In this document: piece by piece, positions 19,343 through 29,025 of the stretch | Position numbering within the stretch: position 1 is the stretch's first letter | How the letters are laid out: every line of letters begins with the position of its first letter | Assembly (NCBI GenBank): GCA_028693285.1 | Contig: JAQUVQ010000012.1 | Span: 1 to 55,689, forward strand | Origin: Smithellaceae bacterium | GTDB taxonomy: Bacteria > Desulfobacterota > Syntrophia > Syntrophales > Smithellaceae | DNA length: 55,689 nt | Reading direction: 5' to 3' | The notes under the pieces: model-generated | The model's database searches: none | What the model saw: the letters and a program-made list of their open reading frames with translations, nothing else | What the model was told of the DNA's origin: nothing | Position numbers and translations under genes: made by a program

Positions 19343-20083
19343 TTATTTCCTGCCGGAAACCTGATCACTGGTTAAGCCGAAACGTCTTTCCCGGCTCTGA
19401 TATGCGGCAATCGCCTTTAATAAATCGTCTTTTTTGAAATCAGGCCACAAAACATCCGTAAAGTAAAGCTCCGTATAGGCCATCTGCCAGAGAAGAAAAT
19501 TGCTGATGCGATATTCGCCGCTCGTCCGGATCAGCAGGTCGGGGTCGGGCATTCCGCTCGTGTACAGATAGCGTTCAAACACATCCTGATCCACGGAATC
19601 GGGGCTCAATTTTCCTTCCCGGCTGTCCGCCAGCATTTTTTTGACGGCCGCGAGAATCTCGTCCCGGCTGCCGTAGCTCAGCGCCAAATTCAAAACCATC
19701 TTGTTATTTTGCCGTGTCAGCTTCTGAACCTCCAGAAGTTTTTCGCGCACGGGCGCGTAGAGCCGATCGATGTCGCCGATAGTGGTCAGGCGGATTTCCT
19801 GCTTTTGCATCGTCGGCGCTTCCTTGTCCAGGTAATCCGCAAGGAGATTCATCAGCGCACTGACTTCTTCGCCCGGGCGGCCCCAGTTTTCCGAGGAGAA
19901 AGCGAACAGGGTAAGACAGGAAATCCCCAGTTCACGGCACGCCGTAACCGTTGTCCGGACAGCCTGCGCTCCCTTTTTATGCCCCCGGATCCGCCCCATG
20001 GCGTGCTGCTTGGCCCAGCGGCCGTTGCCGTCCATAATAATCGCTATGTGGCGGGGCAGTTGATTTTGATCAATCTCAGGCAT
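19343..20083 (-). CDS. uppS: Undecaprenyl diphosphate synthase
   Basis: 246 residues. HIAIIMDGNGRWAK near the N-terminus contains the catalytic Asp, and SSENWGRP and the C-terminal RTSGEYRISNFLLWQMAYTE segment are typical of cis-prenyltransferases. It builds the C55 carrier lipid used for peptidoglycan, O-antigen and, in this genome, undecaprenyl-phosphate-linked aminoarabinose. The AGGA ribosome site is about 14 bases from the ATG, and a terminator-like hairpin lies just upstream, so its expression may differ from frr. Confidence 0.96.
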   Translation of the reverse strand: MPEIDQNQLPRHIAIIMDGNGRWAKQHAMGRIRGHKKGAQAVRTTVTACRELGISCLTLFAFSSENWGRPGEEVSALMNLLADYLDKEAPTMQKQEIRLTTIGDIDRLYAPVREKLLEVQKLTRQNNKMVLNLALSYGSRDEILAAVKKMLADSREGKLSPDSVDQDVFERYLYTSGMPDPDLLIRTSGEYRISNFLLWQMAYTELYFTDVLWPDFKKDDLLKAIAAYQSRERRFGLTSDQVSGRK

Positions 20084-20103
20084 TTGAACTTGCTTTGTCC
20101 TTT

Positions 20104-20134
20104 AAAAACAAATGGGGAGCTTTGACTCCCCATT
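20104..20134 (-). terminator. Intrinsic terminator after frr
   Basis: On the minus strand AATGGGGAG, a six-base loop, CTCCCCATT, then TGTTTTT. The nine-pair stem plus T-rich tail lies 25 bases after the frr stop and before uppS. It probably reduces read-through from the translation-factor genes into uppS-cdsA-dxr. Confidence 0.75.
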
Positions 20135-20158
20135 GTTCAGGTTTATCGTCTGACCAAT

Positions 20159-20716
20159 TTAAATCTCCATGATTTCTTTTTCTTTGGCGGCCAGAATCTT
20201 GTCCGTCTTTTCGATATAACGGTCCGTCAGTTTCTGAACTTCATCCTGGGCGCCGTGCATTTCGTCTTCGGACATTTTGTTGTTCTTTTTCAATTCTTTG
20301 AGCGCTTCATTGGCGTCGCGCCGCTCGTTGCGCAGCTTGATTTTCCCCTCTTCCGCCATTTTCTTCACAACCTTGACCAGGTCCTTTCGCCGCTCCTCGG
20401 TGAGCTGCGGAATGGAAAGGCGAATCACTTTGCCGTCCGTCGAGGGCATCAGCCCCAGGTCGGATTTCTGAATGGCCTTTTCGATGGCGCCGATCGTCGT
20501 AACGTCCCAGGGAGCGATGACGATCAGGCGGCTTTCCGGAACGGAAAGATTGGCCACCTGGGCAATCGGAGTCGGCGTTCCGTAATAGTCCACCTTGATG
20601 CCGTCAAGCAGGGAAACCGACGCCCGGCCGGTTCTTACTCTGCTGAATGATTTCTCCAGGGAAGAGATGGTTTTTTCCATATTGTCTTTGAACCTTGAAA
20701 AAATCTGCTCTTTCAT
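20159..20716 (-). CDS. frr: Ribosome recycling factor
   Basis: 185 residues from the ATG at 20716. An AGGAG site sits 7 bases before it, while the in-frame ATG at 20722 would have a spacing of one base, so the inner start is chosen. The family landmarks [15 protein letters not shown] and the C-terminal EEDMHG-like stretch with ...[11 protein letters not shown] are present. Together with EF-G it splits the post-termination ribosome. It follows pyrH by two bases. Confidence 0.96.
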   Translation of the reverse strand: MKEQIFSRFKDNMEKTISSLEKSFSRVRTGRASVSLLDGIKVDYYGTPTPIAQVANLSVPESRLIVIAPWDVTTIGAIEKAIQKSDLGLMPSTDGKVIRLSIPQLTEERRKDLVKVVKKMAEEGKIKLRNERRDANEALKELKKNNKMSEDEMHGAQDEVQKLTDRYIEKTDKILAAKEKEIMEI

Positions 20717-20718
20717 GA

Positions 20719-21444
20719 TCATTCTCCTACGTACGTTCCGATTTTTTTACCGCAGACAACGCCGCGAATGTTGCCCTTCTTCTGCAGGTTAAAGACGATG
20801 AGGGGCAGGCCGTTGTCGCGACAAAGGGAAATAGCCGTCGAATCCATTACTTTAAGGTTTTTGGTCAATACATCGATATAACTTATTTTTTTAAACATTA
20901 CCGCAGATTGGTCTTTGACGGGATCCGCGCTGTAGACCCCGTCCACTTTCGTTGCCTTCAGGATCACATCCGCCCGGATTTCCATCGCCCGCAGAGATGC
21001 GGCCGTGTCCGTGGAAAAATAGGGATTTCCCGTTCCGCCGGCGAAAATGACAATCCTGCCCTTTTCCAGATGACGGACGGCTTTCCGCTGAATAAAAGGT
21101 TCCGCGATTTCATGCATTTCAATGGAGGACTGGACGCGCGTCGCAACACCCTTTGCTTCCAGCGCACTCTGAAGGGCAAGGCTGTTGATGACCGTCGCCA
21201 GCATCCCCATGTAATCGGCGGTCGTGCGCTCCATGCCCCGGGCGCCGGCCTGCACGCCCCGGAAAATATTTCCGCCCCCGATGACAATGCCGATCTGAAT
21301 CTTCAGGTCCGCGAGAGACCGGATTTCATCCGCAATGTAATTTGCCACATCCGGATCAACGCCCGTGGACTGTTTGCCCAGAAGAGCTTCCCCGCTGAGC
21401 TTTAAAAGGATTCTTTGGTATGCGGCCTTTTTCTTTTCGCTCAT
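20719..21444 (-). CDS. pyrH: UMP kinase
   Basis: 241 residues from [21 protein letters not shown]. An open frame continues 141 bases upstream into tsf but has no family similarity. The start overlaps the tsf stop by one base (TAATG). Amino-acid-kinase landmarks: [23 protein letters not shown], and a TSTDTAA-like segment ([12 protein letters not shown]). It phosphorylates UMP to UDP. The rpsB-tsf-pyrH-frr order is one of the most conserved bacterial clusters. Confidence 0.96.
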   Translation of the reverse strand: MSEKKKAAYQRILLKLSGEALLGKQSTGVDPDVANYIADEIRSLADLKIQIGIVIGGGNIFRGVQAGARGMERTTADYMGMLATVINSLALQSALEAKGVATRVQSSIEMHEIAEPFIQRKAVRHLEKGRIVIFAGGTGNPYFSTDTAASLRAMEIRADVILKATKVDGVYSADPVKDQSAVMFKKISYIDVLTKNLKVMDSTAISLCRDNGLPLIVFNLQKKGNIRGVVCGKKIGTYVGE

Positions 21445-22049
21445 TATTGCTTGATTTCCTCGCCGAGCTGGAAGCGGGCAAAACGGCGAAGAACAATATT
21501 TTCGCCTGTTTTGGCAATCATGTTGCTGATCAGCGTTCCAACGGTGATGTCCTGGTTCTTGACGAATTTCTGTTCGACCAGGCAAACGTCTTCGTAATAT
21601 TTCTTCAGTTTTCCTTCGATGATTTTGTCCCAGATTTTCTCCGGCTTCTTTTCTTCGCGCAACTGGCTGCGGTAAATTTCCTTTTCCCGGTTGAGCGCGT
21701 CTTCGGCGATTTCATCCGGACGCACGTACAGGGGATTGGATGCGGCAATGTGCATGGCGATGTCCCGCGCCATGGTCTGAAAGTCCGCCGTCTTCGCCAC
21801 AAAATCCGTCTCGCAGTTGATTTCCACCATCACGCCGATCCGGCCGCCCATGTGGATATAGGAAGCAATGGTTCCGTCCTTGGCCGCCTTGGACGAGCGT
21901 TTGGTTGCCGCCGAAAGCCCCTTCTTTCTCAAAAAGTCAATCGCTTTTTCAAAATCGCCGTCCACGGCCGCAAGCGCTTCCTTGCAGTCCATCATGCCGG
22001 CGCCGGTTTTTGTTCTCAATTCTTTTACCATGGTTGACGTGATTTCCAC
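21444..22049 (-). CDS. tsf: Elongation factor Ts
   Basis: 201 residues starting at a GTG ([18 protein letters not shown]), fixed by AGGAGG eight bases upstream. An ATG 48 bases earlier lacks family similarity and a ribosome site. [12 protein letters not shown] and the TDFVA motif ([10 protein letters not shown]) that contacts EF-Tu are present. It exchanges nucleotides on EF-Tu. It is shorter than E. coli Ts (about 283 residues), matching the compact form found in many other bacteria. Confidence 0.95.
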   Translation of the reverse strand: MEITSTMVKELRTKTGAGMMDCKEALAAVDGDFEKAIDFLRKKGLSAATKRSSKAAKDGTIASYIHMGGRIGVMVEINCETDFVAKTADFQTMARDIAMHIAASNPLYVRPDEIAEDALNREKEIYRSQLREEKKPEKIWDKIIEGKLKKYYEDVCLVEQKFVKNQDITVGTLISNMIAKTGENIVLRRFARFQLGEEIKQ

Positions 22050-22178
22050 TATCTTTTCCTCCTGGAATTCTTTGGTCTGTGTTTGCTTTTCACGCATGCG
22101 AGCGTCTGATCGCCGAAAACGGCGGCACCTTCCATCGCCTTGCGGGGTGTGCTTTTCGCGTGTATGCGGTGTATGCTT
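22050..22178 (-). other. Spacer between rpsB and tsf with short repeats
   Basis: 129 bases, unusually long for rpsB-tsf. On the minus strand it has the direct repeat GCATACAC twice, nine bases apart, a small hairpin CGCCG-TTTT-CGGCG and the palindrome CGCATGCG. No gene, promoter or T-tailed terminator is evident. It may tune tsf relative to rpsB, but nothing specific is recognised. Confidence 0.3.
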
Positions 22179-22988
22179 CTATGAAGCGGGCGCGGGAGAG
22201 CCGTTTTCCATCTCGACGCTTTCCGGAATGTCCGCTTCCGGATCTTTGTTTTCCGCGGCGGGCGCTCCCTCTTCCTTGTTGGATTCCGCGGACAGCTTTT
22301 CTTCAAAGCGTTTCCTGCCTTCGATCACCGCGTCGGCGAACTTCGACGAGAACAGCTTGATGGCCCGAATCGCGTCATCGTTTCCCGGAATGATATAATC
22401 GATGTCCGTCGGATCGCAGTTGGTATCGACGATGGCGACCAGGGGAATCTTCAGTTTTTTCGCTTCCTGGACCGTGATGCGCTCCCGGTTGGGATCGACA
22501 ATGAAAACGGCGGCGGGAAGGGACCTCATGTTTTTAATGCCGCCCAGAACATTGTCCATCTTGTCCATCTCTTTTTGCAGCTTGGTGATTTCCTTCTTGG
22601 GAAAAGCCTTGACGGAGTCGTCGGCGAACATCTTGCTGAGGCTGTTGAGGCGATCGATGCTTTTCTTGATGGTGATGAAATTGGTCAGCATGCCGCCCAG
22701 CCAGCGCTGATTGACGTAAGGCATGCTGCAGCGCGTCGCCTCTTCGCGAATGGCCTCCTGGGACTGCTTCTTGGTCCCGACAAAGAGGATTTCCCTGCCC
22801 TGGCTGACCGTGTCCACGACAAAATTATAGGCCGACTGGAACATGCCGACGGTCTGCTGCAGGTCAATGATGTAGATGTTGTTGCGGGCCCCGAAGATAT
22901 AGGGCTTCATCTTGGGGTTCCATTTGTTGGTCTGGTGTCCGAAATGGACGCCGGCTTCGAGCAGAAGCTTCATGGAAATGGCTGACAT
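22179..22988 (-). CDS. rpsB: Ribosomal protein S2 (uS2)
   Basis: 269 residues. [19 protein letters not shown] at the N-terminus and WLGGMLTNF, the [11 protein letters not shown] region and [13 protein letters not shown] are diagnostic. A C-terminal acidic, low-complexity tail of about 35 residues ([13 protein letters not shown]...) extends beyond the E. coli protein, which is common in deltaproteobacteria. AAAGGAGAA precedes the ATG. The gene leads the translation-factor operon and has its own promoter and structured leader. Confidence 0.97.
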   Translation of the reverse strand: MSAISMKLLLEAGVHFGHQTNKWNPKMKPYIFGARNNIYIIDLQQTVGMFQSAYNFVVDTVSQGREILFVGTKKQSQEAIREEATRCSMPYVNQRWLGGMLTNFITIKKSIDRLNSLSKMFADDSVKAFPKKEITKLQKEMDKMDNVLGGIKNMRSLPAAVFIVDPNRERITVQEAKKLKIPLVAIVDTNCDPTDIDYIIPGNDDAIRAIKLFSSKFADAVIEGRKRFEEKLSAESNKEEGAPAAENKDPEADIPESVEMENGSPAPAS

Positions 22989-23033
22989 AAATTTTTTCTC
23001 CTTTGTTTTTTTCCGCCACCCCCGTCGTCTTGC

Positions 23034-23063
23034 CGGCGGACTTGAGCGTCAAGCAACCCGCCG
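23034..23063 (-). promoter_or_regulatory. rpsB leader hairpin (candidate S2 control element)
   Basis: On the minus strand: CGGCGG, then CTTGA-CGC-TCAAG, then CCGCCG, forming a 30-base two-tier stem-loop about 45 bases before the rpsB start and downstream of the candidate promoter. It has no T-run, so it is not a simple terminator. S2 controls its own operon through leader RNA in several bacteria; whether this hairpin does so is inference. Confidence 0.45.
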
Positions 23064-23098
23064 TCAATCAGGGGATGTGTGAAATTTTTGGGGCAATT

Positions 23099-23128
23099 AT
23101 CATAAATCCATGGATCAAGCAAGCGCAA
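23099..23128 (-). promoter_or_regulatory. Candidate promoter for rpsB-tsf-pyrH-frr
   Basis: Minus strand: TTGCGC (23128-23123), an 18-base spacer, TATGAT (23104-23099), in the argJ-rpsB gap. The leader would be about 100 bases and contain the hairpin at 23034-23063. Confidence 0.5.
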
Positions 23129-23169
23129 ATAACCTTTTCGGCAATAAAATTAACGTTCTTTTACCGCCC

Positions 23170-24369
23170 TCAAGTGGTGTAATCGGCATTGATTTTCACG
23201 TAGTCGTGGGAAAGGTCCGAGGTGTACACCGTGTAGGACTTGTCGCCGCCCCCCAGGCTGACGCGGACTTCGATGCTGCCGCCCTGAAAAATTTCCTTCA
23301 GTCTGGCCGGCGCTATATTCGCGGGCGCGTCCTGGGCAAAGACGGTCATATTTCCTATCGATAAGCTGACTTTTTCTTTTTCCAGCAGGATGCCCGAAGC
23401 GCCGACGGCGGACAGAATTCTGCCCCAGTTCGGGTCTTCGCCGAAAAACGCGGTTTTGACCAGGTTGGAATTGGCAATCGAATACGCCACGCGCCGCGCG
23501 TCGGATTTTGACTTGGCGCCTTCCACCACGACGGTGATGAATTTGGTCGCGCCCTCGCCGTCTTTGACAACGGCCGCGGACAGATCCGCCATGACGTCCG
23601 TCAGCATCTCCCGAAACCGCTGAAGCCTGGCCTGAGCCCTCTCCAGCGGATTGTTGCCGGCCAGGCCGTTTGCCAGAATAATCGCGGTATCGTTGGTGCT
23701 CATGCAGCCGTCGACGCTGACGGCATTGAACGTGGAATCGATCACCTGATGAAAGACGGTGTTGAGCGCCTTGGCGTCGATGAGCGCGTCGGTCATGACG
23801 TAGGTCAAAAGCGTCGCCATGTTCGGCTCGATCATGCCGGCGCCCTTGGCGATCCCGCAGATCGTAATGTCCTTGGCGCCGACAATGCCCTTGCGAATGG
23901 AGATCTTGGGAAATTTGTCCGTCGTCATCATGGCGGCCTCCGCGTCCTCGATGCCGGATTCGTTGAGCCCCTTGACCAGCTTGCCGATGCCGGCTTCGAT
24001 TTTTCGGACGGGAAGCCTCCTGCCGATCACCCCCGTGGAACAAATCAGCAGATGCTCTTCGGGGATTTTCAACTGCTTTGCCGCCGCTGCCGAAACGGCC
24101 AGAGCGTCCGCCATGCCTTCTTTGCCCGTCGCCGCGTTGGCGCAGCCGCTGTTGGTCAGAATGGCCTGCGCCGTTCCCCGTTTGACTCTTTCGGCATCGA
24201 TCAGCACGGGCGCCGCCTTAAAGGTGTTTTTGGTAAACAGCGCGGCGACTCTTGCCGGAACGGTGGAACAGATCAACCCCAGGTCCTTCCGGTCGCCGCC
24301 CTTGATGCCCGCGGATACGCCATTGGCCAGAAAACCGGGAACGCTGAATTTATTTGCTGATTTCGTCAT
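23170..24369 (-). CDS. argJ: Bifunctional glutamate N-acetyltransferase/amino-acid acetyltransferase
   Basis: 399 residues from the ATG at 24369; AGGAG lies 8 bases upstream. A GTG three codons earlier touches the ribosome site and is rejected. The autocleavage site that makes the catalytic N-terminal Thr is visible in EPNMATLL (between Ala and Thr). The oxyanion region (VDGCMSTNDT) follows, and the protein ends INADYTT as expected. ArgJ recycles the acetyl group between N-acetylornithine and glutamate in arginine synthesis. It lies 21 bases after secA. Confidence 0.95.
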   Translation of the reverse strand: MTKSANKFSVPGFLANGVSAGIKGGDRKDLGLICSTVPARVAALFTKNTFKAAPVLIDAERVKRGTAQAILTNSGCANAATGKEGMADALAVSAAAAKQLKIPEEHLLICSTGVIGRRLPVRKIEAGIGKLVKGLNESGIEDAEAAMMTTDKFPKISIRKGIVGAKDITICGIAKGAGMIEPNMATLLTYVMTDALIDAKALNTVFHQVIDSTFNAVSVDGCMSTNDTAIILANGLAGNNPLERAQARLQRFREMLTDVMADLSAAVVKDGEGATKFITVVVEGAKSKSDARRVAYSIANSNLVKTAFFGEDPNWGRILSAVGASGILLEKEKVSLSIGNMTVFAQDAPANIAPARLKEIFQGGSIEVRVSLGGGDKSYTVYTSDLSHDYVKINADYTT

Positions 24370-24390
24370 GACCGCCACTCCTTTGCATTC

Positions 24391-26910
24391 TCAAGCGCCG
24401 CAGCATTTCTTGTATTTTTTGCCGCTGCCGCAGGGACAGGGATCATTCCGGCCGATCTTTTCGGTTGCCCGTTTCACCGTTTGATTGACCGGCGTGTCTT
24501 CACCTCGGCTTAAAATATAATCCTGCTTTTGTTTCTGCCTGATTTCTTCGACTTCTTCTTCTCTTTGAATCCGGACCAGGCACAGTTTTTCCAGCGTGTC
24601 CATCTTGATGCGGCTGATCATTTCCATGAACATCGCATACCCTTCGCGCTGGTATTCCCTTACCGGGTCCTTCTGTCCGTATCCGCGCAGGCCGATGCCT
24701 TCCCTCAGGTGGTCCATGGACAGCAGGTGTTCTTTCCAGTGGGTGTCGATCGCCTGGAGCATGATGACTTTCATCAGATACGTCATCAGTTCCGGGCCGA
24801 ATTCTTTTTCCTTGGCGCGCAGATACTCCTGAACTTTTTCCAGAATCAGGCTTCGGACGGCATCGGCGGACGTCAGGTCCTGTGCGTTTGCGATATTGAG
24901 GCGCAGTTTGAACTGCTGAAATACCGCATCCTCAAGTGATTTGAGGTTCCAATCCTGAGGGTGATTCTTTTCGCCGATAAATTCAGCAAGCAGATCGCCG
25001 GCAATTTCCTCAACCATCGCTTCAATATCAGACCATAAGTCTTCTCCACGCAAGACTTTTTTGCGCTGTTCGTAGATTACCTTTCTCTGGTTGTTCATCA
25101 CGTCGTCGTAATCGAGCAGATGCTTCCGAATGTCAAAGTTCTGCCCTTCCACCCGTTTCTGGGCGTTTTCGATGGCCCGGGAAATGTATTTGTGCTCGAT
25201 CGGCTGGCCTTCTTCGATGCCCACGGTGCTCATCACCGAGGAGATCCGGTCGGCGCCGAAAACCCGCAGCAAATCATCCTCCAGGGAAAGATAGAAGCGC
25301 GACGACCCGTTGTCGCCCTGGCGTCCGGACCGGCCGCGAAGCTGATTGTCGATGCGCCGGCTTTCGTGCCGTTCCGTTCCCAGAATATGCAGACCGCCAA
25401 GCTCCGCGACTTTTTCACCGAGCTTGATGTCCGTGCCGCGGCCGGCCATGTTGGTTGAGATCGTTACCTGTCCCGCCTGTCCGGCCTGGGCGACGATTTC
25501 CGCTTCCTTCTCGTGATTTTTGGCGTTCAGCACATGGTGCTTTACCCCGGCCCGGGTGAGATACTTGGAGAGCAATTCGGATTTTTCAATGGAAATCGTG
25601 CCGATCAGAACCGGGCGTCCGGCTTTGTTGAGCGCCTTGACTTCCTCGATCACGGCCTTGATCTTTTCCGGCTCGGTTTTGTAGATCAGGTCGTTGTGAT
25701 CCTGGCGGATCATCGGCATATTGGTCGGCATCACCACCACTTCGAGGTTGTAAATTTTCTTGAATTCCTCCGCTTCCGTGTCGGCGGTGCCGGTCATTCC
25801 GGCCAGTTTCTTGTACATTCGGAAATAATTCTGGAATGTGATGGAGGCCAGCGTCTGATTTTCCTTTTCGATCTTGACCTTTTCCTTGGCTTCCAGCGCC
25901 TGGTGCAGACCGTCGCTGTAGCGCCTGCCCGGCATGACCCGGCCGGTGAACTCATCGACGATGATCACCTGACCCTCTTTCACCAGATAGTCCACGTCGC
26001 GTTTGAAGAGCGTGTGGGCCCGAAGCGCCTGATTGACATGGTGAACGATTTCAATATTGCGCGGCTCATAGAGGTTCTGGACGTTCAGAAGCTGTTCAAC
26101 ATGAGACACGCCTTCTTCCGTCAGGACAACCGTTCTGCTTTTTTCTTCGATTGTGTAGTCCGCGTCTTTGCGCAGCCGGGGAATGATCTGGTTGATTTTG
26201 TAGTACTTGTCCGTCGACTCTTCCGACGCACCGGAAATGATGAGCGGCGTGCGCGCCTCGTCGATCAGAATGCTGTCCACCTCGTCAACGATCGCGAAAT
26301 TGAATTCCCGCTGAACATAATCCTCCAGGCTGAATTTCATATTGTCGCGAAGATAGTCAAACCCGAATTCATTGTTGGTGCCGTATGTTATGTCCGCCGC
26401 GTAAGCCTTGCGGCGCTCGTCGTCGTCCATGCCGTGCACGATGACGCCGACCGTCAATCCCAGAAAATGATAAATCGGGCTCATCCATTCCGCGTCGCGC
26501 CGGGCCAGGTAGTCGTTGACGGTGACCACATGGCAGCCTTTGCCGGAAAGCGCGTTTAGATACAAAGGCATCGTCGCGGCCAGCGTTTTGCCTTCCCCGG
26601 TTTTCATTTCCGCGATTTTGCCTTCATGCAGAACAATCCCGCCGATGACCTGGACGTCGAAAGGGCGCATCATCAGCGTTCTGCGGGAAGCCTCTCTGGC
26701 CACGGCAAACGCCTCCGGCAGAATATCGTCCAGCGTTAATCCGTTTTTCAGTTTTTCCCTGAAGGCGGAAGTCTTTGCCTTGAGCTCGGCGTCGCCCAGC
26801 GACATCAGCTCCTTTTCGTGATGATTGACCTCATGGAGCAGCACCGATAATCTTTTTAATTCACGATCGTTTTTGGTTCCCACTATTTTTTTTAGAATCG
26901 CGTTCAGCAT
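24391..26910 (-). CDS. secA: SecA preprotein translocase ATPase
   Basis: 839 residues. Walker A in [13 protein letters not shown] near residue 105, the preprotein-binding domain, [15 protein letters not shown], the second ATPase domain with [13 protein letters not shown], and the C-terminal zinc motif [16 protein letters not shown] that binds SecB or phospholipid. It pushes unfolded precursors through SecYEG. It is slightly shorter than E. coli SecA (901), chiefly in the linker before the zinc finger. Confidence 0.97.
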   Translation of the reverse strand: MLNAILKKIVGTKNDRELKRLSVLLHEVNHHEKELMSLGDAELKAKTSAFREKLKNGLTLDDILPEAFAVAREASRRTLMMRPFDVQVIGGIVLHEGKIAEMKTGEGKTLAATMPLYLNALSGKGCHVVTVNDYLARRDAEWMSPIYHFLGLTVGVIVHGMDDDERRKAYAADITYGTNNEFGFDYLRDNMKFSLEDYVQREFNFAIVDEVDSILIDEARTPLIISGASEESTDKYYKINQIIPRLRKDADYTIEEKSRTVVLTEEGVSHVEQLLNVQNLYEPRNIEIVHHVNQALRAHTLFKRDVDYLVKEGQVIIVDEFTGRVMPGRRYSDGLHQALEAKEKVKIEKENQTLASITFQNYFRMYKKLAGMTGTADTEAEEFKKIYNLEVVVMPTNMPMIRQDHNDLIYKTEPEKIKAVIEEVKALNKAGRPVLIGTISIEKSELLSKYLTRAGVKHHVLNAKNHEKEAEIVAQAGQAGQVTISTNMAGRGTDIKLGEKVAELGGLHILGTERHESRRIDNQLRGRSGRQGDNGSSRFYLSLEDDLLRVFGADRISSVMSTVGIEEGQPIEHKYISRAIENAQKRVEGQNFDIRKHLLDYDDVMNNQRKVIYEQRKKVLRGEDLWSDIEAMVEEIAGDLLAEFIGEKNHPQDWNLKSLEDAVFQQFKLRLNIANAQDLTSADAVRSLILEKVQEYLRAKEKEFGPELMTYLMKVIMLQAIDTHWKEHLLSMDHLREGIGLRGYGQKDPVREYQREGYAMFMEMISRIKMDTLEKLCLVRIQREEEVEEIRQKQKQDYILSRGEDTPVNQTVKRATEKIGRNDPCPCGSGKKYKKCCGA

Positions 26911-26945
26911 GACATCCCTTTAAATAATCCGGCTTTTACCGGGTG

Positions 26946-26974
26946 ATTTTAGCATATTTAGCCGCCTAACAAAA
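26946..26974 (-). promoter_or_regulatory. Weak candidate promoter for secA
   Basis: Minus strand: TTTTGT (26974-26969), 17 bases, TAAAAT (26951-26946), 36 bases before the secA ATG. The -10 is good and the -35 poor. Confidence 0.3.
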
Positions 26975-27074
26975 ACATTCATTTGCCTGAAACATATTCT
27001 TTTCGCATACGGCTGCGCTTACGCATGCCGCCCGGCGCCTGCGGCCTGATGTCTGGTCAATTTGTCGGGCTGGA

Positions 27075-27980
27075 TTATTTCAAGTATTTTCTCGGATTGA
27101 CTGGAACATTGTTCACAAAAACACTGTAATGAAGATGAGCCCCGGTGCTGCGGCCGGTATCGCCGACATATCCGATCACGTCCCCTTTTCTGACCTGTAC
27201 GCCGTCTTTCACGGCGGCCTTTGACAAATGCGCGTAGCTCGTCGAAATCCCGTACCCATGCTCAATTTTTACGACATTGCCGTCATCGGTGCGATAGGCC
27301 GCCTCCAGAACAAAACCGTCCGCGGGGGCGATAATTTCCTTGCCCGCCCGCGACGCGATGTCGATGCCTTTGTGAAACTCGCCGCCGCTTCCGAACGGAT
27401 TGCGCCGCATGCCGAATTCCGAGGTCACCCACCCATGGACCGGCCACAGGGAAGGCGTCGCAGCCAAAAGCGATTTCTGCTCCCGGAGAAATCTTAAAAG
27501 CTCGTTGAAGCTCATTTCTCTCTCGTCGGCTTCCGCGTTCAGCCGGTCGATGTTTTCGTGCATGCCGGAAACCAGTTTCTCCCGGTCCTCTTCAATGAGC
27601 TGACGCAGGCGCATCTGATCGTTATTGGACCCTCCGATGCCCAGCGGTGTTTTTGCGTCCTGCCCGATCTGTTCGGTTGCCAGAATCCGCAATTTTTTGT
27701 CAAATTGCTTGATCTCCTCCATGCGGTCGGCAAACTGATCGATTTTTATGGCCAGCTCATTCATCTCTTTTGTCTGCTGGGCCGTCTGCTGCCGAAGGCG
27801 GGACAGCTCCATCCGGTCCCGGGTAATTCCGGCATAATCGTAAATAATGTAAAGCGTTAGAAGAACCGCCAGGATGGAACCGGCAATAAGGCCATAGATC
27901 AGTTTGCCCGAAAGAGAAATCTTGGTCACAGAACTCTTTCTTCGGGGTATAATCATCAGTGTAAAAAAATTATCGGACAT
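27075..27980 (-). CDS. Membrane-anchored M23 (LytM-type) metallopeptidase
   Basis: 301 residues from MSDNFFTLMIIPRRKSS, chosen because AGGGGG precedes it; a longer frame runs upstream through the promoter. A short cytoplasmic N-terminus is followed by one membrane helix (about 25-47), a coiled-coil stretch (about 55-165) and a C-terminal M23 domain with zinc ligands HKGID and HLH. Such proteins cut peptidoglycan cross-links or activate amidases at division. The layout resembles peptidases found just before secA in related bacteria. All M23 ligands appear intact, so it is probably active rather than an EnvC-like regulator. Confidence 0.88.
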   Translation of the reverse strand: MSDNFFTLMIIPRRKSSVTKISLSGKLIYGLIAGSILAVLLTLYIIYDYAGITRDRMELSRLRQQTAQQTKEMNELAIKIDQFADRMEEIKQFDKKLRILATEQIGQDAKTPLGIGGSNNDQMRLRQLIEEDREKLVSGMHENIDRLNAEADEREMSFNELLRFLREQKSLLAATPSLWPVHGWVTSEFGMRRNPFGSGGEFHKGIDIASRAGKEIIAPADGFVLEAAYRTDDGNVVKIEHGYGISTSYAHLSKAAVKDGVQVRKGDVIGYVGDTGRSTGAHLHYSVFVNNVPVNPRKYLK

Positions 27981-28033
27981 TTTCCCCCTGAAAAGCTGAA
28001 GTGAAGAGGATGAACAGGTATAAAGTTTTGCAT

Positions 28034-28062
28034 CCCCTAACACAGGGAAAAATCAAAGTCAA
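28034..28062 (-). promoter_or_regulatory. Candidate promoter for the M23 peptidase gene
   Basis: Minus strand: TTGACT (28062-28057), 17 bases, TAGGGG (28039-28034), with the sequence TGTTAGGG covering the -10. The leader would be about 45 bases. Confidence 0.45.
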
Positions 28063-28144
28063 GAATAAGTCTTGGCGCCTTTGTGCGACTAAACAATTAT
28101 TATCAAGCTAATTCAATGACTTGTGTTATCCAGGCCGTCCTGTT

Positions 28145-29002
28145 TCATACCGCGCACAAAGAATGTCTTCCCGGAAGCAGCTCCATTTTGTATTTTCGTC
28201 TGGGGAGCCTGTCCATGGTTAAGGCATTTTTGAAATCGCCAAGCCCCGTCACTTCCATCCCCGCCTTCAGCGAGGCCTGCAAAAGCCGCCTGAACTGCTC
28301 CTCAAAGACCCCTCCTTCCACTTCGGCGTGGACCGGAAGGACATGGTCGCCCCCGTCGTTCATCAAGCCCAGGATCACGGCCGGGCCGTTTTGAAGATCA
28401 AGCTCTTCAAAACAGGGCAGATCGGAGGGGATTTCCGGAAGATTGAGCGGATCGTGAACAAACGGCGCTTTGGCCCGCGTACAGCTCAGATATGCGAACG
28501 GATATTTCCGAATGATCCGCAAAACGCGGTCGTCAATCAGCCAGGAAGGGGCGCCGAACGCGGCCGGCTTTTGTCCCGTGAGCTTCTCAAAGCCTTTGAG
28601 GCCCCTGTCGAACCACTCTTCGATCCACGCCTCGGATTTTTCCGGCAGGTCATCCTGCCAGCGGCGGTGGTCCCAGGCGTGAAACTGAACTTCGTGGCCC
28701 TCGGCAAGGATTTGACGGACCAGCCCGGGAAAGGAAAGCGCGATCATCGGCGCGGGAAGAAGCGTCCCGTAAAGGGCGGTTTTCCAGCCGTACAGACTGG
28801 GCGCCCGGGTGCGCAGCATTTTTTTCAGAAACAGGGGGTTTTTAATCATCTGCAGCGCGGCGCGTCCGGAATTGTCCGGCCCGATGCTCAGAAAGAAAGT
28901 CCCCCGGACGGAAAAATCATTCAGGACGCGCAACAGGCGGGGAACGCCGTTTTTCATTCCCGCATACGTGTCCACATCGATTTTTAATCCAAGCCTGCCC
29001 AT
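28145..29002 (-). CDS. arnD: 4-deoxy-4-formamido-L-arabinose-phosphoundecaprenol deformylase
   Basis: 285 residues from MGRLGLKIDVDTYAGMKNG. The polysaccharide-deacetylase fold with KIDVDTYAG, LSIGPDNSGR, the metal pair in FHAWDHRRW, and the late HAEVEG motif all match ArnD. It removes the formyl group from undecaprenyl-phosphate-Ara4FN at the inner membrane, committing the sugar to lipid A transfer. It is the last gene of the arn operon, 23 bases after the decarboxylase gene. Confidence 0.92.
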   Translation of the reverse strand: MGRLGLKIDVDTYAGMKNGVPRLLRVLNDFSVRGTFFLSIGPDNSGRAALQMIKNPLFLKKMLRTRAPSLYGWKTALYGTLLPAPMIALSFPGLVRQILAEGHEVQFHAWDHRRWQDDLPEKSEAWIEEWFDRGLKGFEKLTGQKPAAFGAPSWLIDDRVLRIIRKYPFAYLSCTRAKAPFVHDPLNLPEIPSDLPCFEELDLQNGPAVILGLMNDGGDHVLPVHAEVEGGVFEEQFRRLLQASLKAGMEVTGLGDFKNALTMDRLPRRKYKMELLPGRHSLCAV

Positions 29003-29025
29003 CGATCCTTCCGAATTCAATCCGG

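Noticed and set aside
22111..22125. Terminator between rpsB and tsf
   Set aside because: The five-pair hairpin has no T-run and tsf must be expressed with rpsB.
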